Assembly (NCBI GenBank): GCA_027002375.1
Contig: JALWZX010000018.1
Coordinates: 1-7,133 of the forward strand
DNA: 7,133 nt
DNA from: a candidate division WWE3 bacterium
GTDB lineage: Bacteria > Patescibacteriota > WWE3 > 2-01-FULL-39-13
Direction: 5' to 3'
The stretch's first letter is position 1, and each line of letters opens with the position of its first letter. Under the pieces are notes generated by a model, which worked only from the letters and a program-made list of their open reading frames with translations, was not told where the DNA came from and ran no database searches. Shown here one piece after another: positions 1 through 6,324 of the stretch. Made by a program: the position numbers and the translations under genes.

Positions 1-20
1 ATTATATATACGTAGCTTAT

Positions 21-47
21 AAAAACATATAAACTCTGTATGTTTTT
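21..47 (+). terminator. AT-rich hairpin upstream of the aminotransferase, possible weak terminator
   Basis: A 9-bp perfect stem pairs 21-29 (AAAAACATA) with 39-47 (TATGTTTTT) around a 9-nt loop, and T-rich sequence follows (TGTTATTAT). It could terminate a gene lying left of the window. The stem contains no G-C pair except the one at C26-G42, so it would be a weak terminator, and it may be no more than AT-rich chance. The upstream in-frame ATG at 40 falls inside its 3' arm, which is one reason to prefer the aminotransferase start at 64. Confidence 0.3.
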
Positions 48-63
48 TGTTATTATATATTCT

Positions 64-1284
64 ATGAACAAATTAGCTATATTTGGCGGGGAACCAATAC
101 GAAAGGACCCTTTGATATTTGGGAAACCAGATTTGACACGAGGGCATGAAATAGAATATGTAACAAATGTTCTTAAATCAGGGTGGATTGGAAACGGTCC
201 AGTCACAGAGAAATTTGAACTAGAGCTTGGAAAATATTTAAATAACCCACATATTATTACAACAACATCTGCTACTAGTGGTTTATTACTAAGTTTTTAT
301 ATGATTGCCCATAGGTTAGGTAAAGTTAATTTAGACGGCTACGAGATAATAACAACACCTTATACTTTTGTCGCAACAATCGAAGCAATTATAAGATCGG
401 GAGCTAAACCTGTTTTTGTTGATATTGACTATAATACCCACAATATTGACACAAACCTGATCGAAAAAAAGATAACTGCAAAAACTGTGGCAATTGTACC
501 TGTACACGTAGCAGGATTACCAGCAGAACTGGATCATCTTATTTCTATATCTAATAAATACAAATTATTTGTTGTAGAAGATGCTGCGCATGCTTTAGAA
601 GCTTATTATAAAAATAGAAAAATTGGTAGTATCTCAGATTTTACAGTATTCTCCTTTTATGCAAATAAGAATATAACAACAGGTGAAGGTGGTGCTGTAG
701 CAGTAAAAGATAAATCTTTATATAGAATTGGCAAAAAAATGTCGATGCACGGCATGACCAAAACAGCGTATCAACGATTACATAATAAAGAGTCAATAAT
801 TGAACACCCTTTAACAACTTACCTTGGATATAAATGTAATATGAATGATATCGAAGCAGCAATTGGATTGGCACAATTAGAAAGTATAGATGAAAAATCA
901 CACAAGCGTAAATTAGTATGGGATAGGTATAATAAACAACTCTCAAGAATCAAGACCATAGAAATTCCAACTATCAATAGACATACTAAACATGCTATGC
1001 ATTTATACCAAATAAAACTCAAGACAAACGATTCCAGAAAAAGAGACCAAATTGCAAATGCCTTAAAACATGAAGGAATTCATACTGGAATACATTACTA
1101 CCCACCAGTACATCTACATCCATTCTTTAAAAAGTACCTTAAAGTAACATCAGAATCTTCGTTTCCAAATTCTATAGCAGTCTCGAACAACACGATTTCA
1201 CTTCCATTAACACCCTATTTAACAGCAAATGATGTAAATGATGTAATAAAGGCTCTAAACAAAGTACTAGACCAACTTAGCTAA
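64..1284 (+). CDS. DegT/DnrJ/EryC1/StrS-family PLP-dependent sugar aminotransferase
   Basis: The 406-residue product has the usual length and motif order of the DegT/DnrJ/EryC1/StrS family. These enzymes transfer an amino group, usually from glutamate, to a keto-sugar nucleotide in the cytoplasm. The N-terminus reads FGGEPIRKDPL, as is common in the family. Near residues 70-80 is the phosphate-binding SATSGLLLS segment. VVEDAAHALEA places the pyridine-nitrogen aspartate at D173. ANKNITTGEGGAV places the Schiff-base lysine at K202. Further family signatures are YKCNMNDIEAAIGLAQL, HYYPPVHLHPFF and ISLPLTPYLT. I chose the ATG at 64 rather than the in-frame ATG at 40, because the extra eight residues are not conserved in kind and lie over a hairpin. 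No Shine-Dalgarno site precedes it. Family assignment is secure; the sugar substrate is not determined. Its gene is convergent with the HIT gene and begins a glycan-type locus. Confidence 0.93.
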   Translation: MNKLAIFGGEPIRKDPLIFGKPDLTRGHEIEYVTNVLKSGWIGNGPVTEKFELELGKYLNNPHIITTTSATSGLLLSFYMIAHRLGKVNLDGYEIITTPYTFVATIEAIIRSGAKPVFVDIDYNTHNIDTNLIEKKITAKTVAIVPVHVAGLPAELDHLISISNKYKLFVVEDAAHALEAYYKNRKIGSISDFTVFSFYANKNITTGEGGAVAVKDKSLYRIGKKMSMHGMTKTAYQRLHNKESIIEHPLTTYLGYKCNMNDIEAAIGLAQLESIDEKSHKRKLVWDRYNKQLSRIKTIEIPTINRHTKHAMHLYQIKLKTNDSRKRDQIANALKHEGIHTGIHYYPPVHLHPFFKKYLKVTSESSFPNSIAVSNNTISLPLTPYLTANDVNDVIKALNKVLDQLS

Positions 1285-1304
1285 AGTGATCTATTAAGAA
1301 TTAA

Positions 1305-1336
1305 ATAGTTTCTCTATACAATTTAAATGAAACTAT
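1305..1336. terminator. hairpin between convergent genes, possible bidirectional terminator
   Basis: An 8-bp perfect stem, ATAGTTTC at 1305-1312 and GAAACTAT at 1329-1336, encloses a 16-nt AT-rich loop. It sits in the 76-nt gap between the stops of two convergent genes, where a shared terminator is expected. On the plus strand it is followed by ATCGTTTTGTT, a poor U-tract. The large loop and low G+C make it a weak candidate. Confidence 0.3.
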
Positions 1337-1360
1337 ATCGTTTTGTTATATAATGATGTG

Positions 1361-2119
1361 CTATTTTACTACTTTATCCCACCAGAACTTCAATCGTTTC
1401 ATTATTAAATCGTGATTTGTCGCATACTCTCTATCGTTTTTCCAATCCCAAAATGCATTTTCACCGATCAATTGTATAGCTACTTGTTTTCGTAAGTATT
1501 GAGAATAAATATTTACTGCTGAATTTTCAATCATTAGTAATACAGCTCTATTTGTACTGTCATAAACAAATAGATATGGATTTCCATGAGATTCGTTTTT
1601 CAAAAACTCAAGCAAATTATAGTGATCAACGCTAGTAACTGATACACTTACTTCACTACCAAATTCACTAAGTATATTATCATATATTTTTTGAATTAGG
1701 CCAGCTTCTGATGCCAATTTCTTATTATTTATAATCGGTATAAAATGCATATGAGCATGATATATAGAATTACCACACCCTACCACCTCATCTTTAATAA
1801 CTCCTGTTCCATGTTCAAATAGGATAAAATTTGGCGTGGAGAAAGAATTCGACAGATAGTTAATACCATCCATTAAATTTTTTTTGCATTTATATCGTGT
1901 GAAAGATAACAAATGTTCTTGTGGAACAATTAGTGTATGACCCTCGTACACAGGTGCCCTATCGGGAATTAACCACAAATCACTAACTTTAGGAAAATTT
2001 TTCACCAATTCTTCTGGAAAAACACTAGAAAAATTATTATAATTTTCAAATCTTTTATTAGTATTATGTGCAAGATTATTTATAACGTTGCATAATATAC
2101 AAATTTTACTAGAATTCAT
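1361..2119 (-). CDS. HIT-domain nucleotide hydrolase/transferase with C-terminal extension
   Basis: The 252-residue product carries the histidine-triad signature HAHMHFIPI at residues 121-129. H121, H123 and H125 form the triad that attacks or stabilises a nucleotide alpha-phosphate. The domain begins with CILC (C7 and C10), which with histidines such as H69 could bind zinc as in other HIT proteins. YEGHTLIVPQEHLLSF (58-73) is the characteristic GH-x-hydrophobic-VP-x-H strand. HIT proteins usually have 110-150 residues. Here about 110 more follow, including SQYLRKQVA and a WDWKNDREYA segment, which resemble the tail of larger HIT/CwfJ-like or GalT-like proteins. An in-frame TTG at 2146 would add nine residues, but the ATG at 2119 places CILC at the normal distance from the start. 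The gene is divergent from the glycosyltransferase pair, with 40 nt between starts. Likely roles are nucleotidyl transfer or hydrolysis linked to sugar nucleotides; the substrate is unknown. Confidence 0.87.
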   Translation of the reverse strand: MNSSKICILCNVINNLAHNTNKRFENYNNFSSVFPEELVKNFPKVSDLWLIPDRAPVYEGHTLIVPQEHLLSFTRYKCKKNLMDGINYLSNSFSTPNFILFEHGTGVIKDEVVGCGNSIYHAHMHFIPIINNKKLASEAGLIQKIYDNILSEFGSEVSVSVTSVDHYNLLEFLKNESHGNPYLFVYDSTNRAVLLMIENSAVNIYSQYLRKQVAIQLIGENAFWDWKNDREYATNHDLIMKRLKFWWDKVVK

Positions 2120-2159
2120 GGTAGTGGTATCAATATAGAATAACAAAAAACAATATATT
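2120..2159. promoter_or_regulatory. divergent intergenic region, probable back-to-back promoters
   Basis: Only 40 nt separate the ATG codons of the HIT gene (minus) and the first glycosyltransferase (plus), so both promoters must lie here or run into the coding regions. TATATT on the minus strand (2137-2132) is a possible -10 box about 12 nt from the HIT start. TATAGA at 2134-2139 is a possible -10 box for the plus-strand gene. The two overlap, so they could compete. I see no convincing -35 boxes and no Shine-Dalgarno sequence for either gene, which would fit leaderless or nearly leaderless mRNAs. Confidence 0.35.
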
Positions 2160-3602
2160 ATGTATACTCATATATTAAATATAAAAACATATAATTCTCC
2201 AGATTTAATAGATAGATTGTTGACAAGCATAAATAGCTATATTACAACTACACCTAAAATAAATAGAGAGATAATAATAAATATAATAAACGATTCCATA
2301 ACAGGATTCGATAACTCAGAGTATATCAAAATTCTAAGTAAATACAACAAACTTGGCATAGAGCTCAACCTTTATAACATCAGAAACTTGGAAATACAAA
2401 AACTATTAACTCAAGAGTATGAAAAACTTAGCAAAAATAAAAAGAATGATTTCGAATCTTTGTTTTCACCCGGGGGATTCAAAGAAAACATATCAGATCC
2501 ACAATTAAAGTTCGGAGGAAACATATCAGCCCACAATATAGGCTTACTAATAGCGCTTGGACAAATGAGCAATAAGCAATTAGACCCCAAAAACGTAATA
2601 ATTACATTTCACGACGATGACATTCTTTATAAAACGGTTCAATACAAAAATGGTCAATTAATCACCATGATAGAGGACTATTTTGGAAAAAGGGAAAAAT
2701 TAATCTCTGACGGGGCTAAGTTCCTAATTGGTAAATACTGCGAACACTCTGGATCTCCAGTAAATTTAATATACGATTATATAAAAACACTTGCCGATAT
2801 AGTTGATAATAAGAATATATTAGTATGGAATCCAACTATAGAAAAAGGAGAAGTTGTTAGCTCGTATATAGCAGGTCAAATGATCGATTCAATTTACATA
2901 AATTCATTACTTCGCACACCTATAATAGGAATAATTGATGCTGATAGCCTAAGAAAGCGTCCTCTCTATACATTGGTTCCAGATCTTGGGTATTATACAG
3001 TATCTGGAACAGAGGTAGCAGATTACCCAGTCTTTAATTTCTGGATTAATGAATTCTATATATCTTGGATAAATAAGATAAAGAGATTAGATAATCCACA
3101 ATACCTACAGTGGGAAACTTCTATTGTTCACAGAAGAATTTCTACAAACGTAGAAAGAAACATATTAGAACAGGATTTATTCAGTAGTGTATTGAATCCA
3201 ATGGCTATAAATCAACTGGAATACGAAAAATTCCTAATAACAAACCAAGAAGAATTTACAAGCATATTATTTGACAAAGCATATTCATATGACACAGTTA
3301 AACTAGAACAGGTCACAATGTTGAAATTGAAACAAGATTTTCTAGCTAAAATTAGAAACTTATTTAACGAATATAAAGATAAGTGGGTAAAAAACGGAAT
3401 TTTGTCAGAAGACTTTATAATAACATTAGATAACTATTTAAAGCAATACGAATTGAAACATTCAGAAATTGAACCAATAAATAACAAAACCGATCTGATA
3501 AGAGGTCTAAAAATGGTTAAAGAAGTGAGAAGCGATATTTGGCCGACCATCTGTGCATCACTGAGTAATAGTATCAGTACACAATGTAAAAGGATAAAAT
3601 AA
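2160..3602 (+). CDS. GT-A-fold glycosyltransferase-like protein (GT2-like), long form
   Basis: The 480-residue product has the layout of a GT-A nucleotide-sugar transferase. An N-terminal beta strand and helix (HILNIKTYNSPDLIDRLL) is followed by INDS near 43-46, where GT2 enzymes bind the nucleotide. Residues 118-131 (KFGGNISAHNIGLL) match the GT2-type segment that precedes the metal site. The metal-binding triad HDDD lies at 151-154 after a hydrophobic strand (NVIITF). Later, SIVHRR at about 321-326 could supply a further metal-coordinating histidine, as in some GT-A enzymes; that role is inferred. Two parts are unusual: a charged insert at about 50-115 and a helical, charged C-terminal region from about 330 to 480. 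No membrane segment is evident. It probably adds a sugar to a cytoplasmic or membrane-linked acceptor. The stop codon touches the next start, so the two genes form one transcription unit. Exact family and specificity are unknown. Confidence 0.75.
   Translation: MYTHILNIKTYNSPDLIDRLLTSINSYITTTPKINREIIINIINDSITGFDNSEYIKILSKYNKLGIELNLYNIRNLEIQKLLTQEYEKLSKNKKNDFESLFSPGGFKENISDPQLKFGGNISAHNIGLLIALGQMSNKQLDPKNVIITFHDDDILYKTVQYKNGQLITMIEDYFGKREKLISDGAKFLIGKYCEHSGSPVNLIYDYIKTLADIVDNKNILVWNPTIEKGEVVSSYIAGQMIDSIYINSLLRTPIIGIIDADSLRKRPLYTLVPDLGYYTVSGTEVADYPVFNFWINEFYISWINKIKRLDNPQYLQWETSIVHRRISTNVERNILEQDLFSSVLNPMAINQLEYEKFLITNQEEFTSILFDKAYSYDTVKLEQVTMLKLKQDFLAKIRNLFNEYKDKWVKNGILSEDFIITLDNYLKQYELKHSEIEPINNKTDLIRGLKMVKEVRSDIWPTICASLSNSISTQCKRIK
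3588..3594 (+). promoter_or_regulatory. Shine-Dalgarno site for the second glycosyltransferase
   Basis: AAAAGGA lies 8 nt before the ATG at 3603, inside the final codons of the preceding gene. It is the only convincing ribosome-binding site in the window. It supports translational coupling of the two abutting genes and a bacterial host. Confidence 0.65.
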
Positions 3603-4694
3603 ATGGTTTACGACACAGCAATAATCACACCAGCACATAACAGAGTTAAGACATTATATGATGCAATTAAATCAGTTAGAAACCACAAAGATATATCAAT
3701 ATTACATTTGATTGTACACGATACAAATAATAAACAAATCAGAAACCTTATAGAAAACAACATGGGAAATACTGCAAATTATAGAGTTATATACATACGC
3801 AGAAAACCATCTACAAATGAACTTCCATCAGCATCGCATTCATTAAATTATGGAATTCAATTATTACTTGATCCGAATTTTCGGAAAGAATATAACATTG
3901 AGTGTGTTAAACTAATAGGAATATTACATGATGATGATCTATACGCCCCAGATATACTAAATAAAGCGTTAAAACTTATAGAACATGAAAGAAAAAAGTT
4001 TGTAGTAGGCCAAGAACTTTTTTTCTACAAAAATACCTCAAAAGTTGATATAAGATTATTTCCAACCAATATAAAAAAAGAGGAATTCATTCTTCGATCA
4101 ACAATATTGTATGCACCTTATCATGCAATATTTCTTTCAGAACCGTTCGTAAAACAGTTAATAAGAAAACGTAAATTATTTGATGACAATCTTGCATGGG
4201 GTGACGATAGAGATATGCTATCTTTTATAGCACAAAACATACAAAATTGGGAAAAAGATGTATATATAAGTAACGATATATACTATTTATACGATAACGG
4301 CCAATCATCATCTAGAATCAGCAACTTTCTAGATGACCAATTTGTAGATAAACAAATAAAATACATATTGAAAAAAAACGTAAGTCATATTAGAGATGAA
4401 CATATAACCAGTATAAAAAAGTCACTAAAATACGAATATAAATTCATGTATACGGGCAATAACAAATTAAATTCGTTTATAAAAAGATTAATTAGAAAAT
4501 ATGCAATATTAAATGCTAAATTAGGTGAAAAAACTTTTAGTGAAATCATAGATTGGCCAAATAATAGCCCAATTATATCTTATGAAGTTTGGCGGCAGTT
4601 ATTAACAAAAAATGGTTTCAAATTTCCACACCATAACTCTAAATTGGGACTAAATAAATATTTTCTAAATTCATTACCAGAATTTCATTCATAA
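3603..4694 (+). CDS. family 2-like glycosyltransferase
   Basis: The 363-residue product looks like a GT2 (GT-A fold) glycosyltransferase. It opens with AIITPAHNRVKTLYDAIKSV, the classic first strand, loop and helix. The metal-binding site is HDDDLYAPD, with D110-D112 after the hydrophobic strand KLIGIL. AWGDDRDMLSFIA (198-210) fits the acidic ED-type motif that usually holds the catalytic base. LYDNGQSSSRIS (229-240) resembles the end of the catalytic domain, which often reads Y-R-x-H-x-x-S-x-S. Residues about 250-363 form a basic, helical tail of unknown role, possibly for membrane or acceptor contact. No clear transmembrane helix is present. The gene starts directly after the stop of the preceding transferase and has a good ribosome site. 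The two share an HDDD-x-LY-type core, so they may be diverged paralogues acting in sequence on one glycan. Confidence 0.85.
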   Translation: MVYDTAIITPAHNRVKTLYDAIKSVRNHKDISILHLIVHDTNNKQIRNLIENNMGNTANYRVIYIRRKPSTNELPSASHSLNYGIQLLLDPNFRKEYNIECVKLIGILHDDDLYAPDILNKALKLIEHERKKFVVGQELFFYKNTSKVDIRLFPTNIKKEEFILRSTILYAPYHAIFLSEPFVKQLIRKRKLFDDNLAWGDDRDMLSFIAQNIQNWEKDVYISNDIYYLYDNGQSSSRISNFLDDQFVDKQIKYILKKNVSHIRDEHITSIKKSLKYEYKFMYTGNNKLNSFIKRLIRKYAILNAKLGEKTFSEIIDWPNNSPIISYEVWRQLLTKNGFKFPHHNSKLGLNKYFLNSLPEFHS

Positions 4695-4702
4695 ATAAAT
4701 TT

Positions 4703-4722
4703 CCGCGGGCTAAAGTCCACGG
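4703..4722. repeat. imperfect TAAA-loop hairpin, IS200/IS605- or REP-like (copy A)
   Basis: CCGCGGGC (4703-4710) pairs with GTCCACGG (4715-4722) around a TAAA loop, with one C-A mismatch and one G-T wobble. From 4706 it matches a second hairpin at 6236-6253 in 15 of 18 positions (CGGGCTAAAG-Y-CC-R-Y-GGT). GGGCTAAAGCCC hairpins are, to my knowledge, common at ends of IS200/IS605-type elements and in REP-like derivatives. No transposase gene is beside it. The stop of the glycosyltransferase is 8 nt away, but without a U-tract the hairpin is not a standard terminator. Confidence 0.6.
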
Positions 4723-4781
4723 TATAATGTTCACACTATAAGCTTCACTTGACCACCTCTTGAATGCGCGTGGCTTAAAAC

Positions 4782-4803
4782 AAAGATTTAATCACAAATC
4801 TTT
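4782..4803. repeat. perfect inverted repeat overlapping a -35 box
   Basis: AAAGATTT (4782-4789) and AAATCTTT (4796-4803) form a perfect 8-bp stem with a 6-nt loop (AATCAC). Its 3' arm supplies the first three bases of the TTTACA -35 box. It could be an operator for the downstream gene or part of a mobile-element end. It lacks a following U-tract, so a terminator role is less likely. Confidence 0.4.
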
Positions 4804-4829
4804 ACATAAATATACTAAAAATATATAAT
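4801..4829 (+). promoter_or_regulatory. sigma70-type promoter for the DUF218/YdcF-like gene
   Basis: TTTACA at 4801-4806 (five of six consensus bases) and TATAAT at 4824-4829 (perfect) are separated by exactly 17 nt. Transcription would start near 4836, about 30 nt before the ATG at 4867. The leader shows no Shine-Dalgarno sequence. Confidence 0.65.
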
Positions 4830-4866
4830 AAACAAAAGTAAAGCTCTTGCCTACAGAATTTAACAA

Positions 4867-6081
4867 ATGACACCTTCATCAGTTACAGAACATGCGAAAG
4901 AGTTAGAAAATTCGCCTAACCCAGAAGATTTAGATTTGATTGGTTGGCCTAAAATGGATAGCGAAACAGACGAAGAACCACAAATAAGAACAACAAATCT
5001 GATAACTGTATTAGGTACTGGTTTAGAAGATGAGCCTGTTGAATTACCTGATGCAGTTAAGAATTTTCTCGAAAGTCGACCTTTTCAAGATGCTAAATCA
5101 CAAAATATGATAGTATATGGGGGGATTCCACCAAAGTTACAAGCATTTGCATTAGATAATGAGCATTTTTATTTAAGCGATAGAGCGGTTATTGTTGCAT
5201 TGTCTACTGCTTTACTTGCAGAACAATTCAAAAAACAAGGTATAAAACCTGCCATTATGATAACCGGTGGAATGACAAGCCCAAACCCAAATGTAATTTT
5301 ATCTGAAGCATACGAAATAGCTAGATTTATTGACACTTATTTCCCTGAACTTGGTGTAGTGATACGTATAGAGGAACTAGCACTCGGCACAACAACAAAT
5401 GCTTCAGAAATAGCTGATTTATACAGTCAATATTTTGGTTATATGCTTGGTGATTCTGTACCTACAGATATGACATTATTAGCGGTATCAGACAACATAC
5501 CACGTGCAATGTTGCATTTTGAAAATACTTTCAGAAGATTCACAGATAGAAACATTTACTTACAACCGATAGGTGCTGAGTGGTTGTTGTACTATTATAA
5601 TCAGCTATTCGGTATTAGTTTAGTACCAGATGAAATTCGCAAATTAGCATACGAAGTCACTTACAGAAGGCAAATAAACCCTGGAACATCAAGACGGCTA
5701 TTACAATTGTTTTATATAATGGAACGATCTGGTTTTAGTTGGTTATCTAAGATGCTAACAAATTGGCGAATGCGTGAAAGAGACGTTGAGAAGATCATAG
5801 ATACATTTGAGAAAATATCAAAACTAGTAGAAGATATACCAGACGTCCCTGATGAAAATATAAGAATGAAACTTAAAGAATCTCTAATAAAGACCACAAT
5901 GTATAATTCTTTTGCTGGTAATTCTAAAATAGATGAAGTACATGTACACACAAGCGACAATGATACAGAACGCACTATGATAATTAAATACCGAAACGGC
6001 ACAATAGTAGAGTTAAGAGTATCATTATATAATAACCCAGTAGGTTTTGAAATTAATACGTCAGTATATAAACCTAGATAG
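4867..6081 (+). CDS. DUF218 / YdcF-like (ElyC/SanA/YdcF family) protein with C-terminal extension
   Basis: The 404-residue product carries the DUF218 pattern. NLITVLGTGL (44-53) is the first Rossmann-like strand and glycine turn. AIMITGGMTSPN (129-140) is the conserved SGG-type strand. SEAYEIARFI (146-155) is the family's SEA-x-x-x-A helix. VIRIEELALGTTTNASEIADL (165-185) matches the E-x-x-x-x-x-T-x-x-N-A motif near the presumed active site. YdcF-type proteins are soluble nucleotide-binding or enzyme-like folds, while SanA/ElyC relatives act in envelope maintenance; the reaction is not firmly known. Here the first 43 residues are acidic and polar, with no signal peptide or membrane anchor. 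Residues about 260-404 form an extra helical, then beta-rich region (MIIKYRNGTIVELRVSL) that I do not recognise. The gene has its own promoter and no Shine-Dalgarno sequence. It could act in envelope glycan metabolism beside the transferases; that is inference. Confidence 0.75.
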   Translation: MTPSSVTEHAKELENSPNPEDLDLIGWPKMDSETDEEPQIRTTNLITVLGTGLEDEPVELPDAVKNFLESRPFQDAKSQNMIVYGGIPPKLQAFALDNEHFYLSDRAVIVALSTALLAEQFKKQGIKPAIMITGGMTSPNPNVILSEAYEIARFIDTYFPELGVVIRIEELALGTTTNASEIADLYSQYFGYMLGDSVPTDMTLLAVSDNIPRAMLHFENTFRRFTDRNIYLQPIGAEWLLYYYNQLFGISLVPDEIRKLAYEVTYRRQINPGTSRRLLQLFYIMERSGFSWLSKMLTNWRMRERDVEKIIDTFEKISKLVEDIPDVPDENIRMKLKESLIKTTMYNSFAGNSKIDEVHVHTSDNDTERTMIIKYRNGTIVELRVSLYNNPVGFEINTSVYKPR

Positions 6082-6170
6082 CTACATGAAATATTCAATG
6101 GATTGCGCGGTTAATTTTAGATTTTAACCTCTTAAGGCTGTGGGTCTACATATCAACTTAACTCAATCAT

Positions 6171-6179
6171 TGCTATAAT
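6171..6179 (+). promoter_or_regulatory. extended -10 promoter (TGCTATAAT)
   Basis: TG-C-TATAAT is a perfect extended -10 element. A -35 box is poor (TATCAA at 6151-6156, 17-nt spacer), but extended -10 promoters can work without one. Transcription would begin near 6186 and run through the 6227-6324 structures into the kinase-like gene. Confidence 0.5.
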
Positions 6180-6226
6180 TTCCTAGTGAAACAAAACATA
6201 CCAATCAAAAAAGTACAAAAATTTAT

Positions 6227-6256
6227 GAAACTTCACGGGCTAAAGCCCGTGGTTTC
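6227..6256. repeat. bulged TAAA-loop hairpin, IS200/IS605- or REP-like (copy B)
   Basis: CACGGGC (6234-6240) pairs perfectly with GCCCGTG (6245-6251) around TAAA. The stem continues as GAAAC (6227-6231) with GTTTC (6252-6256), leaving two unpaired T at 6232-6233, for 12 bp in all. Bulged hairpins of this kind are what single-strand Y1 transposases of IS200/IS605 elements recognise at element ends. No transposase is seen nearby, so this may be a non-autonomous remnant or REP-like repeat. The following TTTCTTAT could also let it act as a weak terminator. Confidence 0.65.
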
Positions 6257-6324
6257 TTATCGCTAATTATTATATGATTAACTCCATCGAACACTAAAGT
6301 GTGCGGTTTTAAGTTCGGCGATAA
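6257..6324. repeat. compound stem structure directly after hairpin copy B
   Basis: TTATCGC (6257-6263) pairs with GCGATAA (6318-6324). Next to that 3' arm, GTTCG (6313-6317) pairs with CGAAC (6288-6292), giving a 12-bp stem interrupted on one side by 24 nt. Inside, ACAC-TAAA-GTGT (6291-6302) is a third small hairpin with a TAAA loop, an alternative to the CGAAC pairing. The 7-bp outer stem recalls a tRNA acceptor, but no T arm or anticodon arm can be formed. It may be part of a mobile-element end or a structured leader. Confidence 0.4.

Larger units (their letters stand above)
4695..4866. other. 172-nt intergenic region with hairpins and promoter
   Basis: No coding potential is seen. In order it holds hairpin copy A (4703-4722), a TATAAT directly after it (4723-4728) without a good -35, a loose inverted repeat (CCAC at 4753-4756 with GTGG at 4770-4773, flanked by TAAG at 4739-4742 and CTTA at 4774-4777), a perfect AT-rich hairpin (4782-4803), and the best promoter in the window (4801-4829). 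It appears to be the boundary between the glycan genes and a separately transcribed gene. Confidence 0.55.
6082..6320. other. 239-nt intergenic region with promoter and mobile-element-like hairpins
   Basis: Only trivial ORFs of about 13 codons or fewer are present. It holds a 6-bp inverted repeat (GGTTAA at 6109-6114 with TTAACC at 6124-6129) after the stop, an extended -10 promoter (6171-6179), a long bulged hairpin (6227-6256) and a compound stem (6257-6324). Its last 39 nt (6282-6320) are also open in the frame of the downstream kinase but do not look like protein. Confidence 0.5.

Noticed and set aside
641..1022. Two minus-strand ORFs (641-946 and 819-1022) inside the aminotransferase gene
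   Set aside because: They lie opposite a well-conserved enzyme and overlap each other; their tyrosine- and leucine-rich products look like antisense shadows.
4703..4722. Hairpin copy A as an intrinsic terminator of the glycosyltransferase operon
   Set aside because: It is followed by TATAATGTTC rather than a T-run, and its sequence recurs as a dispersed repeat.
5712..6098. Minus-strand ORF of 128 codons opposite the DUF218-like gene
   Set aside because: It lies almost wholly within the coding region of the opposite strand, and its serine-rich composition is typical of an antisense shadow.
6225..6266. A 13-codon ORF (MKLHGLKPVVSYR) across hairpin copy B
   Set aside because: It is fully explained by the hairpin sequence, is too short to judge, and has no ribosome-binding site.
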